Positions 49,694 to 60,927 of a stretch of 64,000 nt of DNA are shown in pieces. The first letter of the stretch is position 1, and every line of letters begins with the position of its first letter. This DNA is from Strigamia acuminata (Eukaryota; Arthropoda; Chilopoda; Geophilomorpha; Linotaeniidae), in assembly GCA_949358305.1 (NCBI GenBank), contig OX442314.1:40928581-40992580 (forward strand). The letters run 5' to 3'. The notes below the pieces were generated by a model. The model had not been told where the DNA came from and made no database searches. It was given only the letters and a program-made list of their open reading frames with translations. Made by a program: the position numbers and the translations under genes.

Positions 49694-49763
49694 TTTGTCA
49701 AATTGAAAAAGAACAATGGAAATAAAGGATCTTTTTGCAAAAATCGGATTTTAACAATCAAAA

Positions 49764-49783
49764 CAATCCCGGCCGGGCCCCCA
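49764..49783 (-). other. primer binding site, tRNA-Pro-like (element C)
   Basis: The minus strand reads TGGGGGCCCGGCCGGGATTG, two bases after the LTR. It matches the tRNA-Pro complement (TGGGGGCTCGTCCGGGATTT) except at three positions. Confidence 0.7.
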
Positions 49784-49785
49784 AG

Positions 49786-50863
49786 TGCGGCGATCCGGGT
49801 TTTTACTTATTAAATTATATAAATTTAATAAGCAATCGTCGGTGAGATGCCGTACAGGACTTCTACTCTGTGGCCAAATGGTTGTCTAGGGGAATGATTT
49901 TACACAGAGTAAAGGAAAAATTAGATTGTTTTAATCGTTTTAAATACACCCGAATATAATGCGAAATAATAAGTGTAATGACTGGGTCGATCTGGTTTCT
50001 CTTCGTACTTGGACACTCACAGTTGACCGTTGGCTCCAAAATGGCGTCGATGGCGTCGTGTGAGCGCGGGATTTTAGCGGAGTAAACTCGACGCTAAAAT
50101 ACTTTGCTAAAATATACTAAAAATCCTCGCGGAGCAAGCTCAACACGAGAATACGTCTTGCACACAGCGATTTGATTATTACGGAGCAAGCTCGACGTAA
50201 CAATCCGTCTTAACACAATTCGCCTTGTGGAGTTAAACTCGACACAAAGCCTTCAAACTAACAGAGTAAACTCGATGTTAGTTTCACACACAGAAATGGC
50301 TTAAATTACTCGTAGTAATTCAAGCTAGAAAGTTGCTATTCCGTACAGTGGGTACAGACCAGCGATGAAACTCAATTCGTCCAAGAATCACAGATCACAC
50401 TTTGCAGTTTTGGCAGAAGTTTGACACGGTTGTGAACAGTTTGGAGGTGGAATCAAGAGTGCGGGAAGAGTGGGCCAAAACCGTTTGGCTCACTTCTAAA
50501 TCTGCTCAGAAAAGCTGCGCAGATGACGAGTTGCATGAAGATCACACACGGCCGCCTTCGGGTCGTGTGCAACAATCGAGCCGGGCACGCGCGAGGGGAA
50601 GGGATGCTCCGCCCAGGCACACGCCTAGCAGCATCATCAAAGCAATGCACGCTGCAGCGCGATTGGTTGACGCTGTTGCTGGGCCAAAACTTGCTGCAAA
50701 ACACAATATTATTTGGGTAATATTGTGTCTTGTTTTATATTTTATTAATGTATGTTTTATTTCAATTTACATTGAAACAAAACATATAAGCTTGTTGAAT
50801 ATGTTTATAAGACAATTTGGAAATATGGTGCGCACTCAAATAGGAATATTTGAGGTCACCACA
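49786..50863 (-). repeat. 5' LTR of element C
   Basis: 1078 bp. It differs from 38030-39107 by one base (cacgag versus catgag in the second hairpin), a change that keeps pairing as a G-U pair in the left copy. The hairpin array is at 50071-50284. Confidence 0.95.
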
Positions 50864-50867
50864 AAGT

Positions 50868-53707
50868 ACGCAAAAGAAGCAGCCGAGAAATGGCATCGAC
50901 GACTTGGACATGCATCATTCAATGCACTTCAATCGATGAAAAAAGACGAATTAGTAATTGGACTAGAAATGAATAAAGATGCAAAAGAGATTTGCGATGC
51001 ATGCGTAAAGGCCAAGATGACGAGAAAGCCGCACCCATCGGTGAATCAGCGACAATCAGCGGCCATTATGGACTTATGGCACACTGATCTTGTGGGCCCA
51101 GTGACCCCCGAGTCATTAGGAGGAGCAAACTATATTTTGACGGTTGTTGATGATTGGAGCAGAAGAGTAATGGTGAAATTGCTGAAAAGAAAAAGCGACA
51201 CTTATGAAGTATTAAAAGACTTAATCGTAATATACGAGAGACAAACGGAGAGGAAATTAAAGAAGATTCGTAGCGACAACGGCGGAGAATTCATTGCTGG
51301 ATGCCTGGAAAGATGGTTTGCCGAAGTCGGAATAAAACATGAGTTGACGGTACCCGGAAATCCACAGAGCAATGGAGTTGCGGAACGATACAACCGTACC
51401 ATTGTTGAAATGGCAAGAACAATGCTTGTAGACTCACAACTGCCATTAAACTTTTGGGGTGAAAGCATAGCGACAGCAGCATATGTGCGAAATGTTTGCG
51501 TGTCAACAATACATGGAAGGACGCCCATGGAACTGTGGAATGAAAAGAAACCCACAGTGAAATATCTGAAGATTTTTGGATGTGTTGCCTATCACATGAG
51601 AGGAGTTAAAGCCCGTGGAAAATTTGATGAGAAATGCAAGAAAGGAATTTTCGTAGGCTACTCAACAAGAAGAAAGGGTTATCGCATTTTTAACCCTGAA
51701 ATTGGCTCCACAATTGAGGAAAGAGATGTAAAATTCAATGAAGAAAATCTGGGAGCTGAGTTACTAAACTCAAAAGATGGAGCTGAGAGATTGGAAGAGC
51801 CAATAACACTTAAGATTGTGGGAATGGAAGCTCAAGCTCAAAACACAGATGAGCAAGAAGTTGATGCCGAGGAAGGAGACCAAAATGAAGTAAATGACGA
51901 CATAGAGTCATCTAATGATGAAAATGATGATCAAGATGAAGATGAAGTTGGCACCAACAATGAGGAAGTCATAAATGACGATGATGAGATCCAAGCAAGA
52001 CCACAGGTCGGCAGACCAAAAGGAATGACGAAAGAAAAACGCAAAAGATTGGATCAAGAAATTACGACGGCAAATGAACAAGAGTTGTTAAGACAAGGAG
52101 TACGACGATCAGAGCGGAACAAGCCGCAAGCCGCAGCGCGCTTAACCAATGAGATTGAAACACCAAAAAATTATGAAGAAGTCATAAAGTCGAAATACCC
52201 AGATGAGTGGAGGCAAGCCATGGAAGAGGAATTGAATGCCATGGCAAAGCATCAAGTATGGAATTTGGTGGAATTACCAAAAGGAAAGAAGTTTGTAAAA
52301 TCGAAGTGGGTATACAAAATAAAAAGAAGACCAGACGGAAAACCAGAAATATTCAAGGCAAGACTAGTAGCTGCTGGTTATACCCAGAAGTATGGTGTTG
52401 ATTACGATGACACATTTGCACCTGTGATGAGACCCGAAACCATAAGAATAATGGTAAATGAGGCAGCAAAGAGAAAAAGAAAAATTAACCAACATGACGT
52501 CAAAGCAGCATATTTGCATGGAAAATTGACGAAAGAGGTGTACATGCAACAACCGAGAGGATTTGAAAAGGGTGGAAAAACAACAGTATGCTACCTGTTA
52601 AAGAGCATCTACGGACTGAAGCAATCCGGAAGATGCTGGTTTGAGACGCTGAAGAAAGTATTGACAGACATTGGATTTAAACAGTCTCCCGATGATCCTA
52701 GTCTGTACATCCTAGATGATAATGAAGATTACCTATTCCTGGGAGTTTATGTTGATGACAGTTTATCATTGGGTTCCTCTGACGATTTTGAAGAAAACAT
52801 TATGAAAAAGATAAGGATGCAAGTCGAAATGTTGTACATGGGACCCCTGTCGTACATTTTGGGGATCGAAGTAGAATATGAAGGTGACAATATTTTCCTA
52901 CACCAGAAGAGCTACATAGAAGGCATCCTGGAATCATATGGACTGCCAAACTGCAATGCGGCAGTGTCACCAGTAGACCCAAACCAAAAACTTGAAGACC
53001 ATGAGAAAAGCAAAGCAATTGACTCAAAGATGTACCAGGAACTAGTAGGAAAGTTGATGTATCTGTCAACAGGAACGCGACCGGACATAAGCTTTGCGAT
53101 GAGCGCCCTTTCACAATTCAATAAGGCGCCAAAGGAGATGCATTACACAGCACTAAAGCGAGTGCTAAGATACCTAAAGGGAACCAAAGATTACTCCCTA
53201 AAATATGGCAACGATGAGCGCCGACTTCACGCCTACAGTGATGCCAGTTGGGACAAAACCAAGGATGCGCGATCATACACCGGGTTCATCGTAAGAGATG
53301 GAAACGCCATTATAAACTGGAAATGCAAAAAGCAAAGTACAGTAGCCGCATCGAGCACAGAAAGCGAACTGCACGCACTCAGTGAGGGAGTGAAAGATCT
53401 GCTGTGGACGCAGCAAGTAATCAATGACTTGCAACCAAGTGATGACATCGAACTACCAATGGAAGTGTTTTGTGATAGTTTAAATGTTGTGCACCTACTT
53501 AAGAGCGGAATGCAGAAGACGACAACGAAATATTTGAACAGAAAGGTGCACATGGTGAAAGAACAGATCGACGGTGAGAAAATTATTGTGACCCACGTGC
53601 CAGGAACTGAGATGCTGGCAGACTTTCTCACCAAACCATTGAGTGGGACAAAGTTGAAGGAGGACTTGACGAAATTGAACTTTGTTGACAGTGTTAGTGA
53701 TAATTAG
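50868..53707 (+). CDS. pol: element D Pol, C-terminal part: integrase, reverse transcriptase, RNase H
   Basis: Continues D's frame from 38029. The GAG-pre-integrase zinc domain (KWHRRLGHASFN...CDACVKAK) is followed by the DDE core (LWHTDLVGP, IRSDNGGEF, NGVAERYNRT). An acidic linker (about 51840-52000) precedes the RT (KSKWVYKIKRRPDGK, FKARLVAAGY; YVDD at 52748-52759). RNase H (AYSDASWDK, SSTESELHAL) follows, ending at TAG 53705. The frame marked upstream to 50402 is C LTR sequence and does not belong to this protein. With the two upstream parts the ORF is about 1386 codons with no stop. Confidence 0.95.
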
Positions 53708-53997
53708 TGTGTTTTCTCTATTATAAGAGTTCATGTTTATTGTGTGTTAATCATTGTGTTTATTGTCATATTTAACCTTTTGAAGTGTAAAATCATAACA
53801 GTGTTTAATTTCCCATGGGGGGATATTGTGAGTGAGATGTTAAATTTAACATGTGTTTTTGATTTTCGCCACCAGTTGGCGCCAGTTGTTGTTGTTCATA
53901 TAGACTCGCCATTTTGTATTCAACCAAGTGTAACCTATTTTAAGTTGGAAGCAGTAAAACATACATTATTACTGCACATGGGTGATTTCTTCTAACA
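53708..53997 (+). repeat. element D purine tract and 3' LTR
   Basis: A short 3' untranslated region ends in atggggggatat (53814-53826), the plus-strand primer. The 171-bp 3' LTR is 53827-53997, followed by CAACC. Confidence 0.92.
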
Positions 53998-54002
53998 CAA
54001 CC

Positions 54003-54321
54003 AAGGTGACAACACGCAAGAAGAAATAAAAAGAAACAAGCAAGATAGAGTTAGAATTAGTTATTTTATTTAGAAACAAAAATTGTAATTACACAGTGGG
54101 GAGGAATGTTGTGTATACACTTAAGAAACAACTTAATTGAATTGATTGCTTTGTAATTATTGCGTATCTTTGGAATTGTTAGAATTATAACTAAGTAATA
54201 AGTATTTTGGTTACTATAGAAACTCACATAAATAAACAGTCGGCTATATGAAATCTGAGAGTGAAGGTTATTAAGTTTTGTTTGGGTCTACAAAATGAGA
54301 CTAAGTTAGCAGGACTCAACA
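54003..54321 (+). repeat. element E resumed: integrase tail, purine tract, 3' LTR
   Basis: The last eight integrase codons of E end at TAA 54027. An AT-rich stretch follows, then the purine tract agtggggaggaa (54095-54106) and the 215-bp 3' LTR (54107-54321) with AATAA after it. Confidence 0.92.
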
Positions 54322-54485
54322 AATAATCAATTTTTGCATTAGTTTAATGTACTGTAAGCATCATTTTTGTTAAGAAGAAGTAATTAAATTCTATGCTACT
54401 CATTTTTAAATTACATTTCTATTACCTAAATGAAAAATGTAAATTAAAATAATGTAAACAAATTACATTTATTATTTTTTAGACT
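54322..54485. other. AT-rich gap between E and F
   Basis: No gene. aaatgtaa/ttacattt phrases recur in both orientations (54408-54475), like the end of a small inverted-repeat element. It ends in ttattttttag directly before the F coding remnant. Confidence 0.35.
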
Positions 54486-54537
54486 TCCAAAATCGGAAGA
54501 GGCCGAAACTTCAAAAATACTTGACTCACCCAGAGAT

Positions 54538-55157
54538 GTGACAAACAAGAAATCACGTTTCCACATGAAATTGACGCCACCAGAAGCGATTGGTACAATG
54601 AAAAATCGAGGTGAAATGATCTGCGACATGGAATGCGGACAAATCGTCGGATTCAGATTTCCACCAGTAGAATTGGAAAATTGTCCAAAAATGAAGGAGG
54701 TCTACCAAACAAACGAATCCTACTTTACAGCAACCATTTTTTGGTCAAAAGTAAAAGAGACGTACGAGGAATCCCCAACTGAAGCTGCGTGGATGATGGA
54801 AACTCCAACTGAGCCAGTGGAATGGGATGAGTTCCTAAAAGAATTAACAATTCTAGAACCTGAAGAACCACATATCAGAGTCTTCAACATACTACTTCCA
54901 GTAGAAGACGTCCTAGAAGGAATGACAACAATAGACATCCTTACAGAACAAGGATCAATTGCAGCAATGCTTGACTCTGGAGCTAACCCTAGCTGTATTT
55001 CATGGCCATTGGTACAAGCCATGGGACTGGAAAAGAAAGTTCGTAACGTCAAACCGAGCATGGCGGTGAACACAGCTGACAAAAAGGTACAGCCCCTTGG
55101 AACGATAAGAATTATGATTCGTTGGACTTATGGTATGATGAACCAAAATTTTCTTGT
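54538..55157 (+). pseudogene. pol: element F pol remnant: N-terminal region and protease
   Basis: The frame covers an acidic N-terminal region and the aspartic protease (AAMLDSGANPSC; compare GMLDSGANRSF in C). It is cut at 55157 by the Tc1-like insertion at a TA dinucleotide, and the protein resumes at 56657 (MKFMLVGNDAMKRMKIQPNP). Confidence 0.8.
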
Positions 55158-55158
55158 A

Positions 55159-56654
55159 CAACTCAAAGACATGAAATTAGAATACACATCTCTGTCAAAA
55201 CAAAAGTTGTGTTTGAAATTACATCACACAAAAAATAAGAAACATATAACCAAATGTTTATTTTTCCCAATACAATGAGCATAAAATGAATCAAATAAAC
55301 CAAATTTGATGGAAATTGATCAATTTTTTCAGAAGTTATCACGAAAAATGATTGGGCCCTGCAAGACACTAAATTAGAATCGTCAAGAATTAGAGGCATG
55401 AAATTAGAATATTTATCCTTAATACATCGTAGGTCCGCCTTTTGCATTAATTACTGCCTTAATACATCTGGGCATAGATTCCACCTTGCCACTCTAATAC
55501 TTGAACCAATCTTGAGTAACTTTAGCTGAATGTGCCAGTGCTAGATAATCATGTTGAAATGAATAACCAGAAAAGCATCCTCCTCATTGTAATGAAGTCA
55601 AAAGTCCATCCATGAGAATATCTTTTATTTTCCAGCATTAATCGTACCCTCAACTTACAAGACAGTGCTAATGCCCTTTGCAGCCATGGAACCCCACATC
55701 ACAACAGATGTGGGATGCTTCATTGTAGACCTCACACATTTGTGAACATACTCCTTTCCTTTTCTTCGCCAGATTCTGGGCCCAGAATCACCAAATGTTA
55801 TACATAATCGAGACTCTCTGACCAAATGACCTTTTTCCACTGATCAACAGTCCATTTCATGTGTTTTCTTGCCCACAATAATCGTTTTCTTCGCTGTTTT
55901 GCATTAAGATGTGGTTTGTGTTTAGGAACTCGAGACTTGAATCCCATTTCTTTTAGCCTTCTTAATGTTGTGCGAGTTGACACTTGGATTTTAGATGTTT
56001 GTTTCCATTCCTGAGTTATTTATTTAGCATTCTTGAACCTATTTTTCTTCACAATCTCACGAAGGGAGCTGTCCGTCCGTTTAGATGTTTTACGATCCGT
56101 TGTTTATATTTTTGCTGGTCAAAAATCTCATCACCATTTCCCCTTAAATTGTTTTATAACTTTTGACACAGTTGACTGGGAACAAGGAATAGCTTTGGCT
56201 ATGTCAATTTGCTTCAGTTTTTGTTGAAATAAAGTAATTATTTTGGTTTTTTCACGATCAGTTAAGTCTGATCGCTTTCCCATCTTGGATTCAATTTGAA
56301 GTGACATTGGCATAATGTAATAACAAATAATGACTATATATTCACTTTTTGATCTCAGCTCATTAATTGCAGGTGAATTTGGGATAATTACACATTATAA
56401 TTTGCATTCCTGCTCAATATTCTAATTTCATGCCTCTAATTTAGTGTCTTGCAGGGCCCAATCATTTTTCGTGATAACTTTTGAAAAAATTGATCAATTT
56501 GCATCAAATTTTGTTTATTTAATTCATTTCTTGCTCATTATATTGGGAAAAATTAACATTTGGTTATATGTTGCTTATTTTTTGTGTGATGTAATTTCAA
56601 ACACAACTTTTGTTTTGACAGAGGTGTGTATTCTAATTTCATGTCTTTGAGTTG
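55159..56654 (-). mobile_element. Tc1/mariner element with IR/DR-type termini
   Basis: 1496 bp between duplicated TA dinucleotides (55157-55158, 56655-56656). The inverted repeats are about 250 bp, starting caactcaaagacatg. Within each, a direct repeat catgaaattagaata occurs at the outer end (55170-55184) and inner end (55397-55411), mirrored on the right side. This is the IR/DR layout of some Tc1 transposons. The transposase on the minus strand is broken. Confidence 0.88.
55655..56313 (-). pseudogene. Tc1-like transposase pseudogene
   Basis: Fragments in sense order: helix-turn-helix DNA-binding start (MGKRSDLTDREKTKII, IAKAIPCSQSTVSKVIKQFKGKW), then after stops a second helical domain (RTTLRRLKEMGFKSRVPKHKP, NAKQRRKRLLWARKH), then the catalytic region (WKKVIWSES where a catalytic Asp is expected, and VMWGSMAAKGI). 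Several stops and at least one frameshift make it inactive. Confidence 0.85.
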
Positions 56655-56656
56655 TA

Positions 56657-58378
56657 TTGCCTCACGACATGAAGTTTATGTTAGTTGGCAATGATGCCAT
56701 GAAACGAATGAAGATTCAACCAAATCCATTAAATGGAAAGTGGAACTTCATTTCAACAATCGATGTGCCACAGCCCTACGTACCACAGTACATTCTGGAC
56801 AAGTTTGAGCAAAAGATGGACGAACCAGAGTCATTACGGAAAGAATCCAGTTTTTGTGCCTTTGAGGCAAGGCTGAAGGTCGGGAAGAATTACATGACAT
56901 GATTGAAGAAGCGCAGCTACAACTCACAGAGGCCCTGCAACTTGAACACGTATTAAAGAAATACGAGAAAATTCTCAGCAAAGTTCCAGGAAAAACGCAC
57001 GTGTTGCAGCACACTAGCCACACAGACAAGCCAATTCGTGTTCCGTACAAGAGTTGGAACCCTCAGAAAAGAGAGATCTTGAAGCAACTTTGCCAGGAAA
57101 TGGTTGACAAAGGCTGTGTCGCCAGCAGAAGGAGACTACGGAACAAGAATAGTATTGGTAATGAGACCAGGTTCCGAGCCACGCCTCTGCATTGACTATC
57201 GGGCATTGAACGAGCATACGCTCTATGACCCACCTCAAATGCCGACAATCACTGAAATATTAAGAAAACTTGGTGAGTTTCAATGGGTGTCAACAATTGA
57301 CCTCACCTAGGGATACTGGCAAATTGACCTCAGACCGGAAGATCGTCCGAAAACTGCCTTTTGGAGTCCACTAGGCAGGCTTATGTTCAATGTCATGCCA
57401 TTTGGATTGGTTAATGCACCCACAACCTTCCAACGACTCATTGAAAAAGTATTGGGCGAAGCTTTCCGAAAATACGCATGGGCATACAGAGTATTTGGAC
57501 GATATTGTGATCGTGTCAAAAACCTACGAGGAACATATGAAGCATCTAGATTCGGTTTGGGAAAATTGGAAAGAGCCGGACTGCACGTCAACCCCACAAA
57601 ATCGAAGTTTTGTCGAAAGGAACTTAAGTTCTTAGGGTACAAGCTGGGAATCGACGAGCTAAACGTCGACCCCGCTAAAGTGGCTGCAATCAAGGAATTA
57701 CCGCCTCCAACAAACCTTACCGAATTGCAGCAGTTCCTCGGTGTGGTCAACTTTTTTCATCGTTTACTCAAAGACCTAGCGACAGTCACAGACCCGTTGC
57801 GTCCTCTTCTGCGAAAGGGCACAGAGTTTAATTGGTCAACTGAACATCAAGTCGCATTCGATCAAATCAAACAAATGTTGACGGACGCCAAGACGATGAA
57901 ATTACCGAATTTGGACCAACCATTCATTGTCCGAACTGACGCTAGCAAAAAAGATCTAGGAGCGGCACTTATGCAGTTGAAAGAAGTAGACGGACAAATG
58001 GTCGAAGCCCCTTGCGTATACATTAGCCGGTGCTTACAGCAAGCAGAGCTCAACTACAGCGCCACGGATCTGGAGTGCCTAGCAGTGATCTGGGCACTCA
58101 GAAAATTCAGACCATACCTGGAATTTACCAGCTTTGTCGTACAGACCGACCATGAAGCCTTGAAATGGCTAATGAGACTGGAGGAGCCAGCAGGCCGCCT
58201 TGCCCGCTGGCAAATGGAGTTGATGTCATATAACTTCAAGATCCAGTACCTTAAAGGTCCGGCAAATGTATTGGCCGACGCATTATCAAGGGCGCCGATA
58301 CAATTAATTTGTGATGCAGAAGACACTGGAGAGGCTGATGGTGATCTACGTTATTGCCCCACGGAACCAAGAAAATGA
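56657..58378 (+). pseudogene. pol: element F pol remnant: reverse transcriptase and RNase H
   Basis: RT and RNase H are recognisable across frames: frameshift near 57115, in-frame TAG at 57308 before GYWQIDLRPEDR, and a frame change near 57490 that puts YLDD (EYLDDIVIV) in another frame from the following KFCRKELKFLGYKLG. RNase H is intact locally (VRTDASKKDLGAAL, LADALSRAP). The sequence follows element C Pol closely. Confidence 0.85.
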
Positions 58379-59473
58379 GTTGTGGGAAATTGGAATCAGC
58401 TTCCAAGGCCTTTAACGGAGGACGAACAAGTCGTGTCGTATTGGAGTCATGCCTACAGTGCGCCAAGAAAAGAAACGGAAATGATTCCGGAAAAGAAATG
58501 GCAATATATGCCGCCTTCAAAAAATGCGATAGTCAAAGCATTCATCGCAAAGGTTACAGAGCAGGCGAATTGTACACCTCCGACACGAGAAGAGTCAGTG
58601 GATCATCAAACCAAAGACCGACATTGTCAAGCTATGAGGTACTATTTGGAAACACAGCAATTTCCAATTTATGTGACCAGCCCTCTTCAGAAAAAGAACT
58701 ACAGACTCCTGGCCTCCAGACACATTTTGGAAGAAAATTTGCTGGTCAAATACCATCCAACAATGTCCGACGACTTGACGGAAGACTCAAGAGCACTAAA
58801 GGTTGTAGTGCCAAGAACATTGCGGTTCAGAGTGTTGTGGCAGATGCACGACCACCCACTAGCTAGTCACTGTGGAATCGCAAGAACACTCTATAGAATG
58901 AGGCAGATCTACACGTGGGAGGGAATGAAACGCGACACAGCAAAATTCATAAAACATTGTGCTCGATGTCAGGCGTGCAAACCCCGAGTGAAAACACGTG
59001 TAGAAGCGGCAACAATCGGCCCGTATGCCCCATTCGAATGTTTGAGCGTGGATTTAATTGGACCTTTAATCCGAACTGAGGAAGGAAATAATTACATTTT
59101 GGTAATTTTGGACATTGCTACAAGATGGCCCAAACTCTATCCATTTTCGGATCCAGTAGCACAAGACATCGCCGATTGCTTTACGATACTCGCATGGATT
59201 GGGGATTTCCTTTCCGGGTTATGTCAGATAATGGACCGCAATTCAAGGCCAGACTCTACCAGGAATTTTGCAAAAAATTCAAAATAGTGCCAAGATTTAA
59301 GTCACCATACCACCTTCAAGCAAATACCGTGGAGAGGACAAATCGCGACTTGAAGTATATTATTGCAATTTATACTGGATATTCATCGAAAATGGGATGA
59401 ATATCTCAGAGAAATTGCTTTTAGCATTCGCACAACGGCAACTACTGGTTGAGACTACTCTCCAGCTTATCTG
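58379..59473 (+). pseudogene. pol: element F pol remnant: integrase
   Basis: The HHCC zinc domain (HDHPLASHCG...CARCQACK) and the first catalytic Asp (SVDLIGP) lie in one frame. After a shift near 59190 the second Asp and Glu (VMSDNGPQF, NTVERTNRD) lie in another. The remnant ends after a stop in the segment matching C's TTVTRGRDFSPAF, where the repeat block begins. Confidence 0.82.
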
Positions 59474-60296
59474 ATATTGGATTGTTGCGAATGCGAATGC
59501 AAATATTGGATTGTTGCGATTATATCGCAATATATCGCATTCGCGATATAATCGCAATATAATCGCAATAATCGCAGTAATCGCAGTAATCGCAATAATC
59601 GCAATAATCGCAACGTACACTCGCTGGCCAGCAATGCGCGCTCGCTGGCCGCCAACGCACTCGCCGGCCGGCAATGTGCACTCACCGGCCGGCAATGCGC
59701 ACTCACCGGCCGGCAATGCGCACTCACCGGCCGGCAATGCGCACTCGCTGGCCGCCAACGCACTCGCTGGCCGCCAACGTACACTCGCTGGCCGCCAACG
59801 CACTCGCTGGCCGCCAACGCACTCGCTGGCCGCCAACGCACTCGCTGGCTGCCAACGTACACTCGCCGGCCGGCAATGCGCGCTCGCTGGCCGCCAACGC
59901 ACTCGCCGGCCGGCAATGCGCACTCGCTGGCCGCCAGCACACTCACCAACCGCCAACTTACGCTCGCCGGCCGCCAACGTGCATTTAGCCAGTGTTTTCC
60001 TGCAGTGCAGCACCAGCGCATTTTATTATTTATTTATTTCAATTTGGTTTTTTTAATTTTGTATAGTTTTGTTCATTTTCAAGTTTAACTTGGTGCGGGA
60101 TTCAATATTGATGCGGTATTCGGTATTGATATATAATCGCAATATCGAAATAATCGCAGTAATCACAATAATCGCAATATCGCAATAATCGCAATAATCG
60201 CATATGCGATATATCGCAAACGACAGCTAGAGACTTATCTAGCTGCGATATTCGCCAAAAAAATAATCGCATTGCGATTAATCGCAAATTCGCACA
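59474..60296. repeat. repeat block: aatcgca arrays flanking a two-type minisatellite
   Basis: 59515-59618 and 60125-60295 are arrays of imperfect aatcgca(at) repeats, with gcgatata on the opposite strand. Between them 59628-59990 is a GC-rich minisatellite of about 18 units of two kinds: 19 bp (cactcgctggccgccaacg) and 21 bp (cactcaccggccggcaatgc plus g). The block replaces part of F's integrase and probably came in as an insertion. Long frames on both strands here are repeat artefacts. Confidence 0.85.
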
Positions 60297-60299
60297 GGC

Positions 60300-60927
60300 C
60301 TACTTATGTCATTATTCAAGTCCACCAGGGAGGAGCTGTAAAATTGAGGCGATTGAAAGACAACAAGATATTTAGATCTATCCACATGTCGGAATTAATA
60401 CCCTGCTTCCCGAAGTTTAATCAAGAGATTTGGACTAAAGATCAGCAAAAAAGCAATCCAGAAGCAGAAGTAGTGAATACTCTATTCGATGAGCCATCAA
60501 CGCTAGAGACACAAGAGCCGACGACTGCAGGAAATTTGCAAAATGTCGAAAATGACCAAGGCAAAGATAGTAACTCACAAGAATCACAAACTTTGCAACA
60601 ACAGCAAAATTTGCAAGATTCGCAAAATACAGACACTTCAAAAGAATCACAAACTTTGGAAAATAAACAAAGTCTGCAAGATTCGCTAAGTCCACACCAA
60701 CAAGAGTTACAAAATGCGCCAAGTTCAAGCGACGTGCAAAATAATGCATAAGTCAATTCTCAAGTTTCAGTCGAGCCTCAAACAGAACAAAACCAAGAGT
60801 CAAACATTCCAGGTAAAGTTCCTATTATTCTGTAATAAATATACTAAACGTTCTTCTTTGCTCGGTAAATCAAACATCCAAACAGCACACAGTAGTGTCA
60901 ATTTGGAATTTGAAGTTGAAGATCCAT
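60300..60927 (+). pseudogene. pol: element F pol remnant: C-terminal tail
   Basis: It starts at the GPY-like module (PTYVIIQVHQGGAVKLRRL, compare GPYVITKVLQGGSVELRKL in C) and runs into a Gln/Ser-rich tail (QESQTLQQQQNLQDSQ) to TAA at 60749, with weakly related sequence to 60927. About 100 codons between integrase core and this tail are missing compared with C. Confidence 0.75.

Larger units (their letters stand above)
38030..50863 (-). mobile_element. element C: complete Ty3/gypsy retrotransposon with spliced third ORF, inside D
   Basis: 12.8 kb on the minus strand, with 1078-bp LTRs differing at one base and target duplication AAGT (38026-38029, 50864-50867). In sense order: 5' LTR (49786-50863), tRNA-Pro primer site, gag, frameshift site, pol, ORF3 in two exons, purine tract, 3' LTR (38030-39107). 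All frames are intact. Element F downstream is a decayed relative. Confidence 0.97.
24638..53997 (+). mobile_element. element D: Ty1/copia retrotransposon, interrupted three times
   Basis: 171-bp LTRs, identical once the insert in the left one is removed, run TGTGAGTGAG...TTCTAACA. They are flanked by CAACC (24633-24637, 53998-54002). D contains a solo LTR (24776-25400), element B (26421-37204) and element C (38030-50863). Without these and their duplications D is about 5 kb with one gag-pol ORF of about 1386 codons that stays open across both gypsy insertions. Domain order protease-integrase-RT-RNase H is that of Ty1/copia (Pseudoviridae). Confidence 0.97.
19442..54321 (+). mobile_element. 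element E: Ty3/gypsy retrotransposon, host of the nested stack
   Basis: Its 215-bp LTRs (19442-19656 and 54107-54321) differ at one position and are flanked by the target duplication AATAA (19437-19441, 54322-54326). The internal region is interrupted at 24637 by element D, and E resumes at 54003. Without D, E is about 5.5 kb: gag-protease, RT-RNase H, integrase. The protease (LLDTGSELSTL) and RT (PFGTMPSAGIFQRT) resemble short gypsy elements of the mag/K02A2.6 kind. The reading frame has two in-frame TAA codons and one -1 shift. Confidence 0.95.
54486..60927 (+). mobile_element. element F: decayed Ty3/gypsy relative of element C
   Basis: A pol remnant whose protein is collinear with element C Pol (for example DYGTRIVLVMRPGSEP versus DYGMRIVLVMRPDCDP). 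It lacks recognisable gag and LTRs inside the window. A Tc1-like element (55159-56654) splits the protease, and a repeat block (59474-60296) replaces the end of the integrase. There are stops and frameshifts throughout. It is clearly older than A-E. Confidence 0.85.

Noticed and set aside
53998-54106. Separate small element between the D and E LTRs
   Set aside because: The target duplication CAACC and the continuing integrase frame show it is the displaced end of element E.
59628-59990. CRISPR-like array
   Set aside because: The units are contiguous 19/21-bp minisatellite repeats without unique spacers, in animal DNA.
59360-60056. Long Arg/Ala/Cys-rich ORFs on both strands
   Set aside because: They are translations of the minisatellite; several frames are open at once because unit lengths are regular and stop-poor.
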